NCBI GenBank assembly: GCA_016789845.1
Contig: JAEUQA010000086.1
Location: 1 to 64,000 of the forward strand
Reading direction: 5' to 3'
From: Chromatiales bacterium
GTDB lineage: Bacteria > Pseudomonadota > Gammaproteobacteria > Steroidobacterales > GCA-2729495
Length of the DNA: 64,000 nucleotides
This document shows positions 23,000 through 32,060 of this stretch, in pieces. Position 1 is the stretch's first letter. The number at the start of each line of letters is the position of its first letter. The notes beneath the pieces are model-generated. The model ran no database searches, was not told where the DNA came from, and saw only the letters and a program-made list of their open reading frames with translations. The position numbers and the translations under genes were made by a program.

Positions 23000-24553
23000 C
23001 TACTCTACTGGAACGGCCGCCGGATGAAACAGGGGCGCGTAGCGTGCCCTCACTTCGGTCGCGCGGGCGGCGATGGCTGCCTGGCCGTCCGGGCCGAAGC
23101 GATCCAGGTTGCCGAGCACCGTTCGCATGCGGGGATTGCGGGCCAGCGTGGCGCGATGGCGCCTGAGGAAGTCCCAGTAGAGCGTCGTGAAGGGGCAGGC
23201 GTCGTGGCCCGTCCGGGCCGCCGGATCGTAGCGGCAGCCCGTGCAGTAGTTGCTCATGCGGCGCAGGTAATTGCCGCCGGAGATGTAGGGCTTGGTGGCC
23301 ATCAGGCCGCCGTCGCCGTGGAGGGCCATGCCGAGCGTGTTGGGCAGTTCCACCCACTCCACCGCGTCCACGTAGGCGGCCAGGAACCAGTCGCACACGG
23401 CTTGCGGCAGCAGGCCGGCCAGCACGCTGAAGTTGCCGATCACCATGAGGCGCTGGATGTGGTGGGCGTAGCCGTGGGCCAGCGTGTCGCCGATCGCCTG
23501 GTGGAGGCAGTTCATGTCCACGTCGCCGGTCCAGAACCAGTCCGGGAGCGGTGCCTGATGACCCCAGTGGTTGCGGCCGGCGTAGCCGGGCATGTGGCGC
23601 CAGTAGACGCCCCGCACATACTCGCGCCAGCCAAGGATCTGCCGGATGAACCCCTCGGCCGACGCGAGCGGCGCGCGGCCCTCGCGCCAGGCCGCCTCGG
23701 CGGCACCCACCACTTCCCGCGGATTGAGCAGCTTCAGGTTCAGGCAGGACGACAGGAGGGAGTGGCGAAGGAAGGGCTGGCCCGTCCACATCGCGTCCTG
23801 TCCGTCGCCGAAGCCCGGCAGGCGGTGGGCGATGAAGTCGTCCAGGGCCGCCAGTGCATCGCTGCGGGTGACGGGCCAGGCAAAATTGTCGAGGCGGCCC
23901 GGGTGGTCGGTGAAGTGGCGGGCGACGTCCGCGAGCACCGCCTGCGTAGCCGCGTCCGGCGGGAAGCGCCGCGGTGCCGGTAGTCCGACGGGCCCGTGCC
24001 GGCCGAAGGAGGCCCGATTCCCGGCGTCGTAGTTCCAGCGGCCGCCGGCCGGGGCATCGCCGTCCATCAGCACCTGGTGGCGCCGCCGCAGGTTGCGATA
24101 GAAGTGCTCCATCACCAGGCGCCCACGGCCCGCGGCCGCGTCGAACCCGTCCCGGTCGCAGTAGAAGTGCCCGTCGGGCACGACGTCGAGTGGCATGCCG
24201 AGCGCACTGGCGCCCGCCTCCAGCAGTTTCAGGACCCGCCATTCGCCGGGCTCGGTGACGCGCAGGCGTTCCGGCTTCAGCATCATCGCGGCGTCCCGGA
24301 GACCGGTGGCCAGGTCTGGCACCGCGTCGTCCAGCGTCCGGTAGTGGACCTGCCAGCCCGCTGCCTCGAGTGCGGCGCGGAAGTGCCGCATGGCTGCGAG
24401 GAACACCGCGATGCGCTGCCGGTGGCTCCACACGTGCGTGGCCTCACCCGCTGTCTCCACCATGAGGATCCCGTCCCGGGCGGGGTCGGCGTCGCGGAGG
24501 ACGGCAGCACCCAGGTCCAGCTGGTCGCCGAGGATGAGGATCAGGTGGCGCAT
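23000..24553 (-). CDS. Iron-sulfur photolyase/cryptochrome (FeS-BCP, PhrB-like)
   Basis: A 517-residue member of the bacterial Fe-S cryptochrome/photolyase group. Cysteines 349, 437, 440 and 453 fall one residue from the four Fe-S ligands reported for Agrobacterium PhrB (350, 438, 441, 454), so a 4Fe-4S cluster is expected. The N-terminal segment LILILGDQLDLG fits the antenna-binding alpha/beta domain, and the C-terminal half the FAD domain. PhrB repairs (6-4) photoproducts, and that activity is the best guess here. The start at 24553 gives the family N-terminus. The plus-strand sequence beyond its start is a truncated unrelated gene. Confidence 0.88.
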   Translation of the reverse strand: MRHLILILGDQLDLGAAVLRDADPARDGILMVETAGEATHVWSHRQRIAVFLAAMRHFRAALEAAGWQVHYRTLDDAVPDLATGLRDAAMMLKPERLRVTEPGEWRVLKLLEAGASALGMPLDVVPDGHFYCDRDGFDAAAGRGRLVMEHFYRNLRRRHQVLMDGDAPAGGRWNYDAGNRASFGRHGPVGLPAPRRFPPDAATQAVLADVARHFTDHPGRLDNFAWPVTRSDALAALDDFIAHRLPGFGDGQDAMWTGQPFLRHSLLSSCLNLKLLNPREVVGAAEAAWREGRAPLASAEGFIRQILGWREYVRGVYWRHMPGYAGRNHWGHQAPLPDWFWTGDVDMNCLHQAIGDTLAHGYAHHIQRLMVIGNFSVLAGLLPQAVCDWFLAAYVDAVEWVELPNTLGMALHGDGGLMATKPYISGGNYLRRMSNYCTGCRYDPAARTGHDACPFTTLYWDFLRRHRATLARNPRMRTVLGNLDRFGPDGQAAIAARATEVRARYAPLFHPAAVPVE

Positions 24554-24579
24554 GGGAGTGGTTCGTTGCGCAGGGAGAA

Positions 24580-24598
24580 AGGGTTGCAGTCCAACCCT
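24580..24598. repeat. Short inverted repeat at the photolyase/remnant junction
   Basis: AGGGTTG-CAGTC-CAACCCT has perfect 7-base arms with a five-base spacer. It lies 27 bases upstream of the photolyase start and just before the broken end of the plus-strand gene remnant. It could be an operator for the photolyase gene or a scar of the event that truncated its neighbour. Confidence 0.4.
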
Positions 24599-24619
24599 GC
24601 GGGGCGTCGCCTCGACGGC

Positions 24620-25051
24620 GACAAGGCCCTGCCCGAGGACGTCATCGCCCGGCACGTGACGGTGGCGGGGAACACGCTCTACACCACGACGCCAGACGGC
24701 GGCGCACTCCGGGACGCCCGGGACGTGGTGGTCGCGTCGACCAACGCGTCGCTCTTCGCCTACGTGGCTGATGGCAGCGGCGGCCTGAAGGTGCTGCAGC
24801 TCACGGCGCCGGACACGCAGCCCAACTTCTACGGCTTCAGTCCCGAGCCAAGGCCCCGCGTGATCGCAACGCGGAAGACGCGATCGCCGGCGCTGGCCCT
24901 GTCGCGGCCCCTCGAGCGGGACCGGGCGGTGGACGAGAGCGGCGGGCAGGTGGCGGTATTCGGGCGGCGGGGCTCCCGGCCCTTCCGGGCGGAAGAGACG
25001 CAGAGGCTCTATCTCGACGCTGCACTGTCACCGTGGGTCGTGACGGATTGA
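24620..25051 (+). pseudogene. C-terminal remnant of an LVIVD-repeat-type protein
   Basis: About 140 codons that read as the tail of a larger protein, starting near DGDKALPEDVIARH and ending in a TGA. The features are those I associate with the end of LVIVD-repeat beta-propeller proteins: a segment FAYVADGSGGLKVLQL, then PNFYGFSPEPRPRVIAT, and RAVDESGGQVAVFGRRGSR. There is no start codon or leader in a sensible place, and the frame upstream runs antisense through the photolyase gene. The 5' part therefore appears to have been lost. The 608-base interval 24554-25161 holds only this remnant and the inverted repeat. Confidence 0.55.
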
Positions 25052-25161
25052 GCCGCCGGGCCAGGCCGCTGCCCAGCTGAGCCGCGTGCCCGCGCGGGTT
25101 TATGTCAAGGCGCATGGAGCGCACTTGCCGATGCGGGAGACACCAGCTAGCGTGTCGTCGC

Positions 25162-28100
25162 ATGGCGAATCTGCAGCAAGTCCGTCGCGCCAGCTGGCGC
25201 ACAGTCGCGCAATCGGCCGTGCCGGGGCTCGTCCTCTGTCTGGTGGTGAGCATCGCGCCGGCGGGTTCGTTCGTGGCCTTCGAATCCGGCCAGGTGCGGC
25301 CCCTCGCTCTCACGGCCGATGGCGCCCGCCTCCTGGCCGTCAACACGCCGGACAACCGCCTCGAGATCTTCGACATCCTGTCCGGCGGTCTCCGGCACGC
25401 GGCGTCCGTGCCCGTCGGCCTGGAACCCGTCGCCGTGGCGGTGCGCCCGGGCGGGCAGGCCTGGGTCGTCAATCATCTCTCGGACAGCATCAGTATCGTC
25501 GATACCACCGCCGCCACGCCGGGCGTCGTGCGGACGCTGCTGGTTGGCGATGAGCCCCGGGACATCGTGTTCGCGGGACCCGGCAGGAACCGGGCATTCA
25601 TCACCACCGCGCACCGCGGGCAGAACAGTCCCTGGGTCGACCCGCTCAATCCCGGTGAACTGACCACGCCAGGCATCGGCCGGGCGGATGTCTGGGTCTT
25701 CGACGCCAACTCGCCTGGCGCGACGCTGGGCGGTGTCCCCCTGACCATCGTCACGCTCTTCGGGGATACGCCGCGCGCACTGGCGGTGACGCCGGACGGG
25801 AGCCGCGTCTACGCGGCGATCTTCCACTCCGGCAACCGGACCACCTCGCTGAACGAGGGCGCGGTCTGCAACGGGCGGGCAGCCGCGGGTCCCTGCACGG
25901 TGAGCGGGGCCACCGCTCCGGGCGGGGTGCCGGCCCCGAACACCGACCTGGACGGTGCCATCCAGCCCGAGGTTGGCCTGATCGTCCGCAACAACGGTAC
26001 GAACTGGGTCGACCAACTCGGTCGCAACTGGGATGGCGTGGTGCGCTTTACCCTTCCCGACCAGGACGTGTTTGCGATCGATGCCAACGCCAACCCGCCC
26101 GTCGAGGAGGCCGCGTTCGCCCACGTGGGCACCGTGCTGTTCAACATGGCCGTCAATCCGGTTTCGGGCCGGCTGTACGTGGCCAATACCGAGGCCCGGA
26201 ATGAGGTCCGCTTCGAGGGCACGCGCCCTCCGTCCGGGCCCGGCAGCACGTTCTCGACGGTGCTGGGGCGACAGCACCAGACGCAGATCACCGTGATCGA
26301 CCCGGTGGCAGGCACGGTGCAGCCCCGGCATCTCAACAAGCACATCAACTATGCGCTCTCGCCGGCTCCAGCCAGCGTCCAGGCCAGCAGCCTTGCCTTG
26401 CCGCGGGGCCTGGCGATCAGCAGCGACGGGAGCCGGATGTACCTGGCCGCCGCAGGTTCCGGCAAGGTGGCCATCCTGCAGACCAGCCAGGTTGAGGGGG
26501 ACACGTTCACGCCCAGCGCGGGCGACCACATCGTCGTGACCGGCGGCGGCCCGACGGGCCTCGTGCTGGACGAGCCGCGCGGCCAGCTCTACGTGCTCAC
26601 CCGCTTCGACAACGGCATCTCGGTGATCAACCTGGCCAGCCGTACCGAGTCCCGACACTACCGCCTGCCCAACCCGGAGCCGCCAGCGGTCGTGAACGGC
26701 CGGGTGTTTCTCCAGGACGCCAACCGGACATCGAGCAACGGGGAGGCGGCCTGCGGCAGCTGCCACGTGGATGGCGACCTGGATTCACTGGCCTGGGACC
26801 TGGGCAATCCGCTGGACCGGGTCCTCAACAACCCGCTGGCCTTCACGCTGGGCCCCCTCAACCAGCCGCCGCTCGTCTACCGGGATTTCCACCCGCTGAA
26901 GGGCCCGATGACGACGCAGACGCTGCGGGGCATGGCCAATCACGGGTCCATGCACTGGCGCGGCGACCGGACGGGCGGCAACGACCCGGGTGGCAGTCCC
27001 CTGGACGAGGCCGCGGCCTTCAAGAAGTTCAATATCGCCTTCCCGGAACTGCTTGGGCGGGCGGGGCCGCTGCCGGACGCGGACATGCAGGCCTTCACGG
27101 ACTTTGCGCTCGCCCTCACGCCACCGCCGAACCCCATCCGCGCCCTGGACGACAGCCTGACTCCTGCCCAGGACGCCGGACGCACGATCTACTTCAGCCA
27201 GATCGTCGACACCACGACCTGCGCCGGCTGCCACGTGCTGAGCACGGCAGCCGGGTTCTTCGGTTCCGATGGGCGCGCGAGCTTCGAGGGCGAGCCCCAG
27301 CACTTCAAGATCCCGCAACTCCGCAACCTGTACTCCAGGGTCGGGATGTTCGGCATGCCGGCGGTGGCGTTCACGGCGGCGGGGAACAATGGCAATACCG
27401 GGAACCAGATCCGGGGCTTCGGGTTCCTCCATGACGGCAGCATGGATACCCTGTTCCGCTTCTTCCGGGCCACCGTCTTCAATTTCAGCGGCGGAGATCC
27501 CCAGCGCCGGCAGGTGGAGCAGTTCATGTTTGCCATGGACAGCAACCTGAAGCCCGCCGTCGGCCAGCAGATCACCCTCACCAGCCTGAATGGCGCGGCG
27601 GTGACGCCGCGGATCGACCTGCTCCTGGGACAGGCTGCCCTCGGTCACTGCGACCTGGTCGTCAAGGGGCGTGTCGCGGGCCAGTCACGCGGGTGGCTGC
27701 GCCAGGAGAACGGTACCTTCCGCAGCGATCTGGCCGTCGAAGCGCCCCTGGCGGACCCGGACCTGCGCGGCCTGGCAGCCGTCCCCGGGCAGGAACTCAC
27801 CTACTCCTGCGTGCCGCCCGGATCGGGCACGCGCACCGGCATCGATCGTGACGAGGATGGCGTGCTCGACGGCAGTGACAACTGCCCGGCCCACGCCAAT
27901 GCGGGTCAGGCGGACAGCGACGGTGACGGCATCGGCGATGCCTGCGACAACTGCACCGCCGTGGCCAATGCAGACCAGCGGGATACGAACGGGGACGGCT
28001 ATGGCAATCGCTGCGACGCCGACCTGAACGACAACGGCAGCGTGAATGCGCAGGACACGGTCATCTTCCGGGCCAGGCTCGGCACCAGCGACGCCGATGC

Positions 28101-28197
28101 GGACCTGAACGGGAACGGCACCGTGAATGCCCAGGACACCGTCATCTTCCGCAGCCTCCTTGGTGCCGCACCGGGGCCGTCCGCCCTGGTGCCCTGA
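25162..28197 (+). CDS. Exported beta-propeller di-haem protein with TSP3 and dockerin modules
   Basis: A 1011-residue secreted protein. A basic N-terminus and hydrophobic segment (about residues 12-35) form the signal. A YncE-like beta-propeller follows (about 40-520), then a cytochrome-c-peroxidase-like region with two haem motifs, CGSCH at 531-535 and CAGCH at 687-691. The tail has thrombospondin type 3 calcium-binding repeats (about 895-950) and two dockerin-type loops (DLNDNGSVNAQD and DLNGNGTVNAQD), ending PGPSALVP. A role in surface electron transfer or oxidation of an extracellular substrate is inferred. An upstream in-frame ATG at 25102 would add a Cys/Arg-rich leader, so 25162 is preferred. 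Confidence 0.82.
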   Translation: MANLQQVRRASWRTVAQSAVPGLVLCLVVSIAPAGSFVAFESGQVRPLALTADGARLLAVNTPDNRLEIFDILSGGLRHAASVPVGLEPVAVAVRPGGQAWVVNHLSDSISIVDTTAATPGVVRTLLVGDEPRDIVFAGPGRNRAFITTAHRGQNSPWVDPLNPGELTTPGIGRADVWVFDANSPGATLGGVPLTIVTLFGDTPRALAVTPDGSRVYAAIFHSGNRTTSLNEGAVCNGRAAAGPCTVSGATAPGGVPAPNTDLDGAIQPEVGLIVRNNGTNWVDQLGRNWDGVVRFTLPDQDVFAIDANANPPVEEAAFAHVGTVLFNMAVNPVSGRLYVANTEARNEVRFEGTRPPSGPGSTFSTVLGRQHQTQITVIDPVAGTVQPRHLNKHINYALSPAPASVQASSLALPRGLAISSDGSRMYLAAAGSGKVAILQTSQVEGDTFTPSAGDHIVVTGGGPTGLVLDEPRGQLYVLTRFDNGISVINLASRTESRHYRLPNPEPPAVVNGRVFLQDANRTSSNGEAACGSCHVDGDLDSLAWDLGNPLDRVLNNPLAFTLGPLNQPPLVYRDFHPLKGPMTTQTLRGMANHGSMHWRGDRTGGNDPGGSPLDEAAAFKKFNIAFPELLGRAGPLPDADMQAFTDFALALTPPPNPIRALDDSLTPAQDAGRTIYFSQIVDTTTCAGCHVLSTAAGFFGSDGRASFEGEPQHFKIPQLRNLYSRVGMFGMPAVAFTAAGNNGNTGNQIRGFGFLHDGSMDTLFRFFRATVFNFSGGDPQRRQVEQFMFAMDSNLKPAVGQQITLTSLNGAAVTPRIDLLLGQAALGHCDLVVKGRVAGQSRGWLRQENGTFRSDLAVEAPLADPDLRGLAAVPGQELTYSCVPPGSGTRTGIDRDEDGVLDGSDNCPAHANAGQADSDGDGIGDACDNCTAVANADQRDTNGDGYGNRCDADLNDNGSVNAQDTVIFRARLGTSDADADLNGNGTVNAQDTVIFRSLLGAAPGPSALVP

Positions 28198-28503
28198 TTA
28201 CCTGGAGTTCACTCAGGGGACGAGGCCCGAAGGCCCCGGCGGGAATCCAAGCAGGGTGCGGAAGATGACGGTGTCCTGCGAGTTGACGCTGCCGCTGTTG
28301 TTGAGGTCGGTGAGCGGGTTGCTGGTACCAAGCGTGGTGCGGAAGAACGCTGAGTCCTGGCTGTTGGTCGCGCCATTGTTGTTGAAGTCGCCGTCGCAGC
28401 GATTGCCGTAGCCGTCGTTGTCGGCGTCGAACTGGTCGGGGTTGGCGTGGTTGATGCAGTTGTCGCAGGCATCGCCGATGCCGTCACCGTCGCTGTCCGC
28501 CTG
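27907..28503. repeat. Perfect 49-nt inverted repeat in the two TSP3 coding modules
   Basis: Bases 27907-27955 are the exact reverse complement of 28455-28503. Each arm encodes QADSDGDGIGDACDNC of the thrombospondin type 3 module, in the di-haem protein on the plus strand and the subtilase-like protein on the minus strand. Identity includes every third codon position, so it reflects recent duplication or gene conversion rather than protein selection alone. The stretch between the arms is about 500 bases and holds both dockerin modules. Confidence 0.9.
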
Positions 28504-30171
28504 GCCCGCGTTGCTGGTCAGGGGGCAGTTGTCCAGGGTGTCGGCAACGCCGTCACCGTCGGCGTCCGGCGGGAGCAGGGGCACGATCTGCCACGCGGCG
28601 CCATAGTCCCAGTCGAACGTCCCCTGGGTGGCCGCCCGCTTCACCTGTACCGCGTAGGAGCGCCCCGCGGTCAGCACCACGTGGAGGCTCTCGGTGTTCT
28701 CGGTCGTGCTGGCCGAGCTGGCGACGAGCACGGGGCTCGCGGGAACGGTGACGTCGTACAGCAGCGCGTCGAGGTTGTAGAGTTGTGCCGTGCTGTTGAA
28801 ATTGTTCGCCGTCCCGCCGTTGACATACAGGTTCCACGCGAGCGTGAACGTCAGCCTGGAGTCCGCGGGCTGGACCGGGAAATTGTAGGTCGCGACATCG
28901 TTGGTGCCGCTGGCGCCGCCGAAGCGCGGGTCGTAGTCGAAGCCGCGGAGGCCGGCCTGCCCGCCACCCGCGCCGTAATCCTGGAGGCTGTTCTTCTCTC
29001 CGGCTGCGATGATGTAATAGCTGTTCCGGATGTTGAGCTGCCCGGCACCGAACCGTCGGTCCAGACCGTTGCTGGCCTGGTTGGCCGGCGCCACGCGATA
29101 GTCCGTGATGTCGGCGCCCGACACGTTGCCGCTCGTGGACCGCAGCGCCCCGGCCATCAGCGCGGCCTTGATGACTTCAACCCGCTCCGCATTCCGGATC
29201 AGGCTGCCCGCCCGGTTGGTGGCTGACTGGGACACCGGGTCCGTCGACAGCGCGGCATTGCCATGGCCGGCCTGGATCAGCAGGGCCGCGGCGGCGGAGA
29301 CCATCGGCGCGGCCAGGCTGGTGCTGACGGCGGGCGCCACGAGATCGGGCTTCACCCGGCCGGCGGTGTAGACCGTGTCGTAGGGGGACAGGCCGACGTT
29401 CCCGGTCCCGGAGCCGTGGCCCCCGTCGGTGCGGCCGACCGCAATGGCATTGAACGAGCTTGAGAGCAGCGCCAGGTTCGCGCCGGAATTGCTCACGCCG
29501 ACCACCGTGGTGAAGTCGTCCCGGGCGATGACCCAGTCGAGCCGCCGCAGGATGGCGGGGTCGTACGTGTAGGCCGGACTGGCGGTCAGGTTGGTCGTCG
29601 AACCGACCCAGCTGTGATTCGCCACCCGGGAATCCGAGGACAGGGGCTGCGCGCCGTTACCCGAGCCCGGTACCCTCAGGAAGCCGCTGCCGAGCCAGTT
29701 GTTCGCATCGTAGACACCGATGGACGTGATGCCGGAGGCGGTGGAGCTGTTATTGCCATAGAAGAGCGTGGCGACGCCGGTGGCGTGGCCGGAGTAGAGG
29801 CCCGGAGTGCCGCCGGACCTGTCGACGACGGTCTTGCCCGTGAACTCGGCGTTGCCGGCGGTAGCGGGCATCCAGGCGTAATCGGCTCCAACCTGCACGG
29901 ATCCCTCCACCTGGGTGGCGGGAACCCCGGTTCCCAGCGGCGTGGAGGAACCCAGTTCCGTTGCGAGGGCGACATGGCCGATATCATCCCGGTAGTCAGC
30001 CGCCACGGCCGCCAACGGCAGGGCCATGCTGGCCGCGATGCTCGCGAGGATGGCCTGTACGAAAGCAAAGGCGGTGATCTGCGGCCGCTTGATGCGTGAG
30101 GACTTCAAGGAGCGTCTGCTCGTGTCTGGAAGGCTGGTTTCAGTATTGCACGGGATACTGGCGTTGCACAT
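28213..30171 (-). CDS. Exported subtilase-like protein with TSP3 and dockerin modules
   Basis: A 652-residue protein with a long basic lead and a signal segment (about residues 30-58, ending AAVAADY). The middle resembles a diverged S8 peptidase: SGHATGVA for the His motif, VGVSNSGAN for the oxyanion Asn and STSLAAPMVSAAA for the Ser motif. The Asp is not clear, so activity is uncertain. The C-terminus has TSP3 repeats (about 535-585) and two dockerin-like loops, ending PPGPSGLVP, matching the convergent di-haem protein. The first ATG in frame is at 30171; a TTG 42 codons upstream is possible but less likely. It ends 15 bases from its convergent neighbour. Confidence 0.75.
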   Translation of the reverse strand: MCNASIPCNTETSLPDTSRRSLKSSRIKRPQITAFAFVQAILASIAASMALPLAAVAADYRDDIGHVALATELGSSTPLGTGVPATQVEGSVQVGADYAWMPATAGNAEFTGKTVVDRSGGTPGLYSGHATGVATLFYGNNSSTASGITSIGVYDANNWLGSGFLRVPGSGNGAQPLSSDSRVANHSWVGSTTNLTASPAYTYDPAILRRLDWVIARDDFTTVVGVSNSGANLALLSSSFNAIAVGRTDGGHGSGTGNVGLSPYDTVYTAGRVKPDLVAPAVSTSLAAPMVSAAAALLIQAGHGNAALSTDPVSQSATNRAGSLIRNAERVEVIKAALMAGALRSTSGNVSGADITDYRVAPANQASNGLDRRFGAGQLNIRNSYYIIAAGEKNSLQDYGAGGGQAGLRGFDYDPRFGGASGTNDVATYNFPVQPADSRLTFTLAWNLYVNGGTANNFNSTAQLYNLDALLYDVTVPASPVLVASSASTTENTESLHVVLTAGRSYAVQVKRAATQGTFDWDYGAAWQIVPLLPPDADGDGVADTLDNCPLTSNAGQADSDGDGIGDACDNCINHANPDQFDADNDGYGNRCDGDFNNNGATNSQDSAFFRTTLGTSNPLTDLNNSGSVNSQDTVIFRTLLGFPPGPSGLVP

Positions 30172-30250
30172 GAACCACCGTCGCCTGGGCTGTTTCACGG
30201 TTATGTCGGATCGCGGCTGGATTGCCGGGCGGCATAGGCGGAATAGTTCT

Positions 30251-30278
30251 TTGCTCAGACTCGTGGGTGTGCTATTAA
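30251..30278 (+). promoter_or_regulatory. Possible sigma-70 promoter for the VPLPA-CTERM gene
   Basis: TTGCTC (30251-30256) and TATTAA (30273-30278) are 16 bases apart in a locally AT-rich stretch (about 30230-30345), unlike the surrounding GC-rich DNA. A leader of about 60 bases would follow. The match to consensus is moderate. Confidence 0.4.
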
Positions 30279-30345
30279 AGATCACAGAGCTAAACAAAGA
30301 CTTAACTTAATAATTTCCAATCAGCTCAGCGAGGGGAAGCCTGAA

Positions 30346-31356
30346 ATGAAGAAACTACCAATAGTGGTGGGCGTCATCGCCATGGCCACGGCCATGGGTG
30401 CCAACGCAACCCAGTACTACATCCTTAACACGTCCACCCTGAACGACGTGCGCAAGATCGGTGGGGCGAATATTCCGGAGCTCGACCAGTACTCCAGTTG
30501 TATTGCGCCCTCCACCTGCAGCGGGACGCTCAATCCCCTGGATCCGGCCTCCTGGCCCCTGATGGACCGGGACATCACCACGTTCCCCTACGCCGACCCC
30601 AACGATCCCAACTTCCCGGTGGGCATCGAGCTCAACAACATCAATGTTGACGGCAGCATGACCGTGGTTGGCGGCGTGGTGACGGCGGCCATCATCAACC
30701 AGCTGGGCGCCCTGAGCTACGGCACCTACCAGAGCTCCACGGTGATGAACAACCTGGTCTCCGGCGACACGACCCTCGTCAACAACGACCCGTTGAGCGG
30801 CACCGTGGTAAAGAGCGTGCTCAGCAACGCGATGACCTGGACCTACAACGGTGGAACCACGCTGACTCACCAGGCCGGTGGCGGCACGGCGGCGACCAGC
30901 GCCAGCATCGCCACCTGCGTCCCCACCGTTGGTTCGGCCATCAGCGGCCAGTGCCGGCAGCTGGCGGCGGCGATTGACGGCAGCGGCGAGCTGGGCGGTA
31001 ACGTTGCCAACTCCATCTGGAACTGGACGGGCATGGCTGCCAACTACATCGTGCGGGACAGCCAGACCCTGCCCTGGCACACGGGCACGGGCACGGCCAC
31101 CACGGGCGGCATCCAGATCTCCGGGGCCGGTGGCCACGCGGGAATCGTCTGGGACCTGAGCGGCTTCGTGGACGGGGTTGGCGGCGTGATCACGGGCCGC
31201 GCGGTGGCTGATGCGCTGACCGGCGCCAACGCCACGGGCGTCAGCGCCCTCTACACCCTCAACCTGGTGCCGATCCCGGTGCCCGGTGCGGTGTGGATGC
31301 TCGGCGGTGCCCTGGCGCTGCTGGGCGGTCTCCGCCGCCGGCAGCAGGCCGCCTGA
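30346..31356 (+). CDS. Secreted protein with VPLPA-CTERM sorting signal
   Basis: A 336-residue protein of unknown function. Residues 1-21 form a signal peptide (ending ANATQ). The body is rich in Thr, Ser, Asn and Gly, with few charged residues and no catalytic motif I recognise. The end reads VPIPVPGAVWMLGGALALLG followed by LRRRQQ, a VPLPA-CTERM (PEP-CTERM class) signal that exosortase/archaeosortase-like enzymes cut in other bacteria; no exosortase gene is in this window. The start has GAGGGGAAG upstream. A strong terminator follows. Such proteins are usually surface or biofilm-matrix components. Confidence 0.8.
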   Translation: MKKLPIVVGVIAMATAMGANATQYYILNTSTLNDVRKIGGANIPELDQYSSCIAPSTCSGTLNPLDPASWPLMDRDITTFPYADPNDPNFPVGIELNNINVDGSMTVVGGVVTAAIINQLGALSYGTYQSSTVMNNLVSGDTTLVNNDPLSGTVVKSVLSNAMTWTYNGGTTLTHQAGGGTAATSASIATCVPTVGSAISGQCRQLAAAIDGSGELGGNVANSIWNWTGMAANYIVRDSQTLPWHTGTGTATTGGIQISGAGGHAGIVWDLSGFVDGVGGVITGRAVADALTGANATGVSALYTLNLVPIPVPGAVWMLGGALALLGGLRRRQQAA

Positions 31357-31387
31357 GGCTGACCTGACGTCGCCTTGACGTAACCGG

Positions 31388-31428
31388 AAGGGCCGGGTTC
31401 CCCACGGGGGGCCCGGCCCTTTCCTTTT
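31388..31428 (+). terminator. Rho-independent terminator after the VPLPA-CTERM gene
   Basis: A perfect 10-bp stem, AAGGGCCGGG (31388-31397) with CCCGGCCCTT (31412-31421), followed by TCCTTTT. It ends 32 bases after the VPLPA-CTERM stop and just before darP. Confidence 0.88.
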
Positions 31429-31442
31429 ATCCGGACGGGCCC

Positions 31443-32060
31443 ATGGCACGCAAATCCCGCAAGGGCTACTACGTCGAGGGTGAGTTCGTTGCCGAGGGGA
31501 GCGCGGCGGACCAGCAGTTCCGCAACGAACTGAAGGGCGGTGCTGCGCCCAGCCGCACGGAGCTGAAGGCCGCCAGCGAGAAGCTGCAGGACCTGGGCGA
31601 GGAACTCCTCACGCTCCGGGCCGACCTGTTCGCCGGCCTGCCACTGCCCGAGAAGCTCCGGGACGCCATTCTGGAGGGCAGGCGCATCACCAACTTCGAG
31701 GGCAGGCGGCGCCAGAAGCAGTTCATCGGCAAGCTGATGCACCGGCTGGATGCCGACGCGCTGGAAGCCGTGGCCGCGGCGCTCCGCGTGCAGCGCAGCC
31801 AGTCCGCCGAGGATACCCGGCGCCTGCACCAGGCCGAGAAGTGGCGCGATGCGCTGATCGCCGATGACGGGCAGTTAGGACCCTGGCTGGACCAGTTTCC
31901 CGGGACGGATGCCCAGCAGCTGCGCGCGCTGATCCGGCAGGCCCGGAAGGAGGCACGGGACCCCAGGCCGGGCGAGGCCCTGCGCCAGGGGCGGGCCTAC
32001 CGGCAGATCTTCGCGATCCTGCGCGAACAGCTCAGTTCTTCAGCCGGTAGCCCGTCCTGA
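31443..32060 (+). CDS. darP: Ribosome-associated assembly factor DarP (YjgA)
   Basis: A 205-residue protein of the DarP/YjgA (DUF615) family, which in E. coli binds late 50S precursors and promotes large-subunit maturation. The family pattern is visible in the N-terminal [11 protein letters not shown], the middle segment [19 protein letters not shown] (here [16 protein letters not shown]) and the Arg-rich C-terminal helix [13 protein letters not shown]. The protein is highly charged and helical with no signal. Length is slightly above the E. coli protein. Its last 29 bases overlap the convergent ABC permease gene. Confidence 0.92.
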   Translation: MARKSRKGYYVEGEFVAEGSAADQQFRNELKGGAAPSRTELKAASEKLQDLGEELLTLRADLFAGLPLPEKLRDAILEGRRITNFEGRRRQKQFIGKLMHRLDADALEAVAAALRVQRSQSAEDTRRLHQAEKWRDALIADDGQLGPWLDQFPGTDAQQLRALIRQARKEARDPRPGEALRQGRAYRQIFAILREQLSSSAGSPS

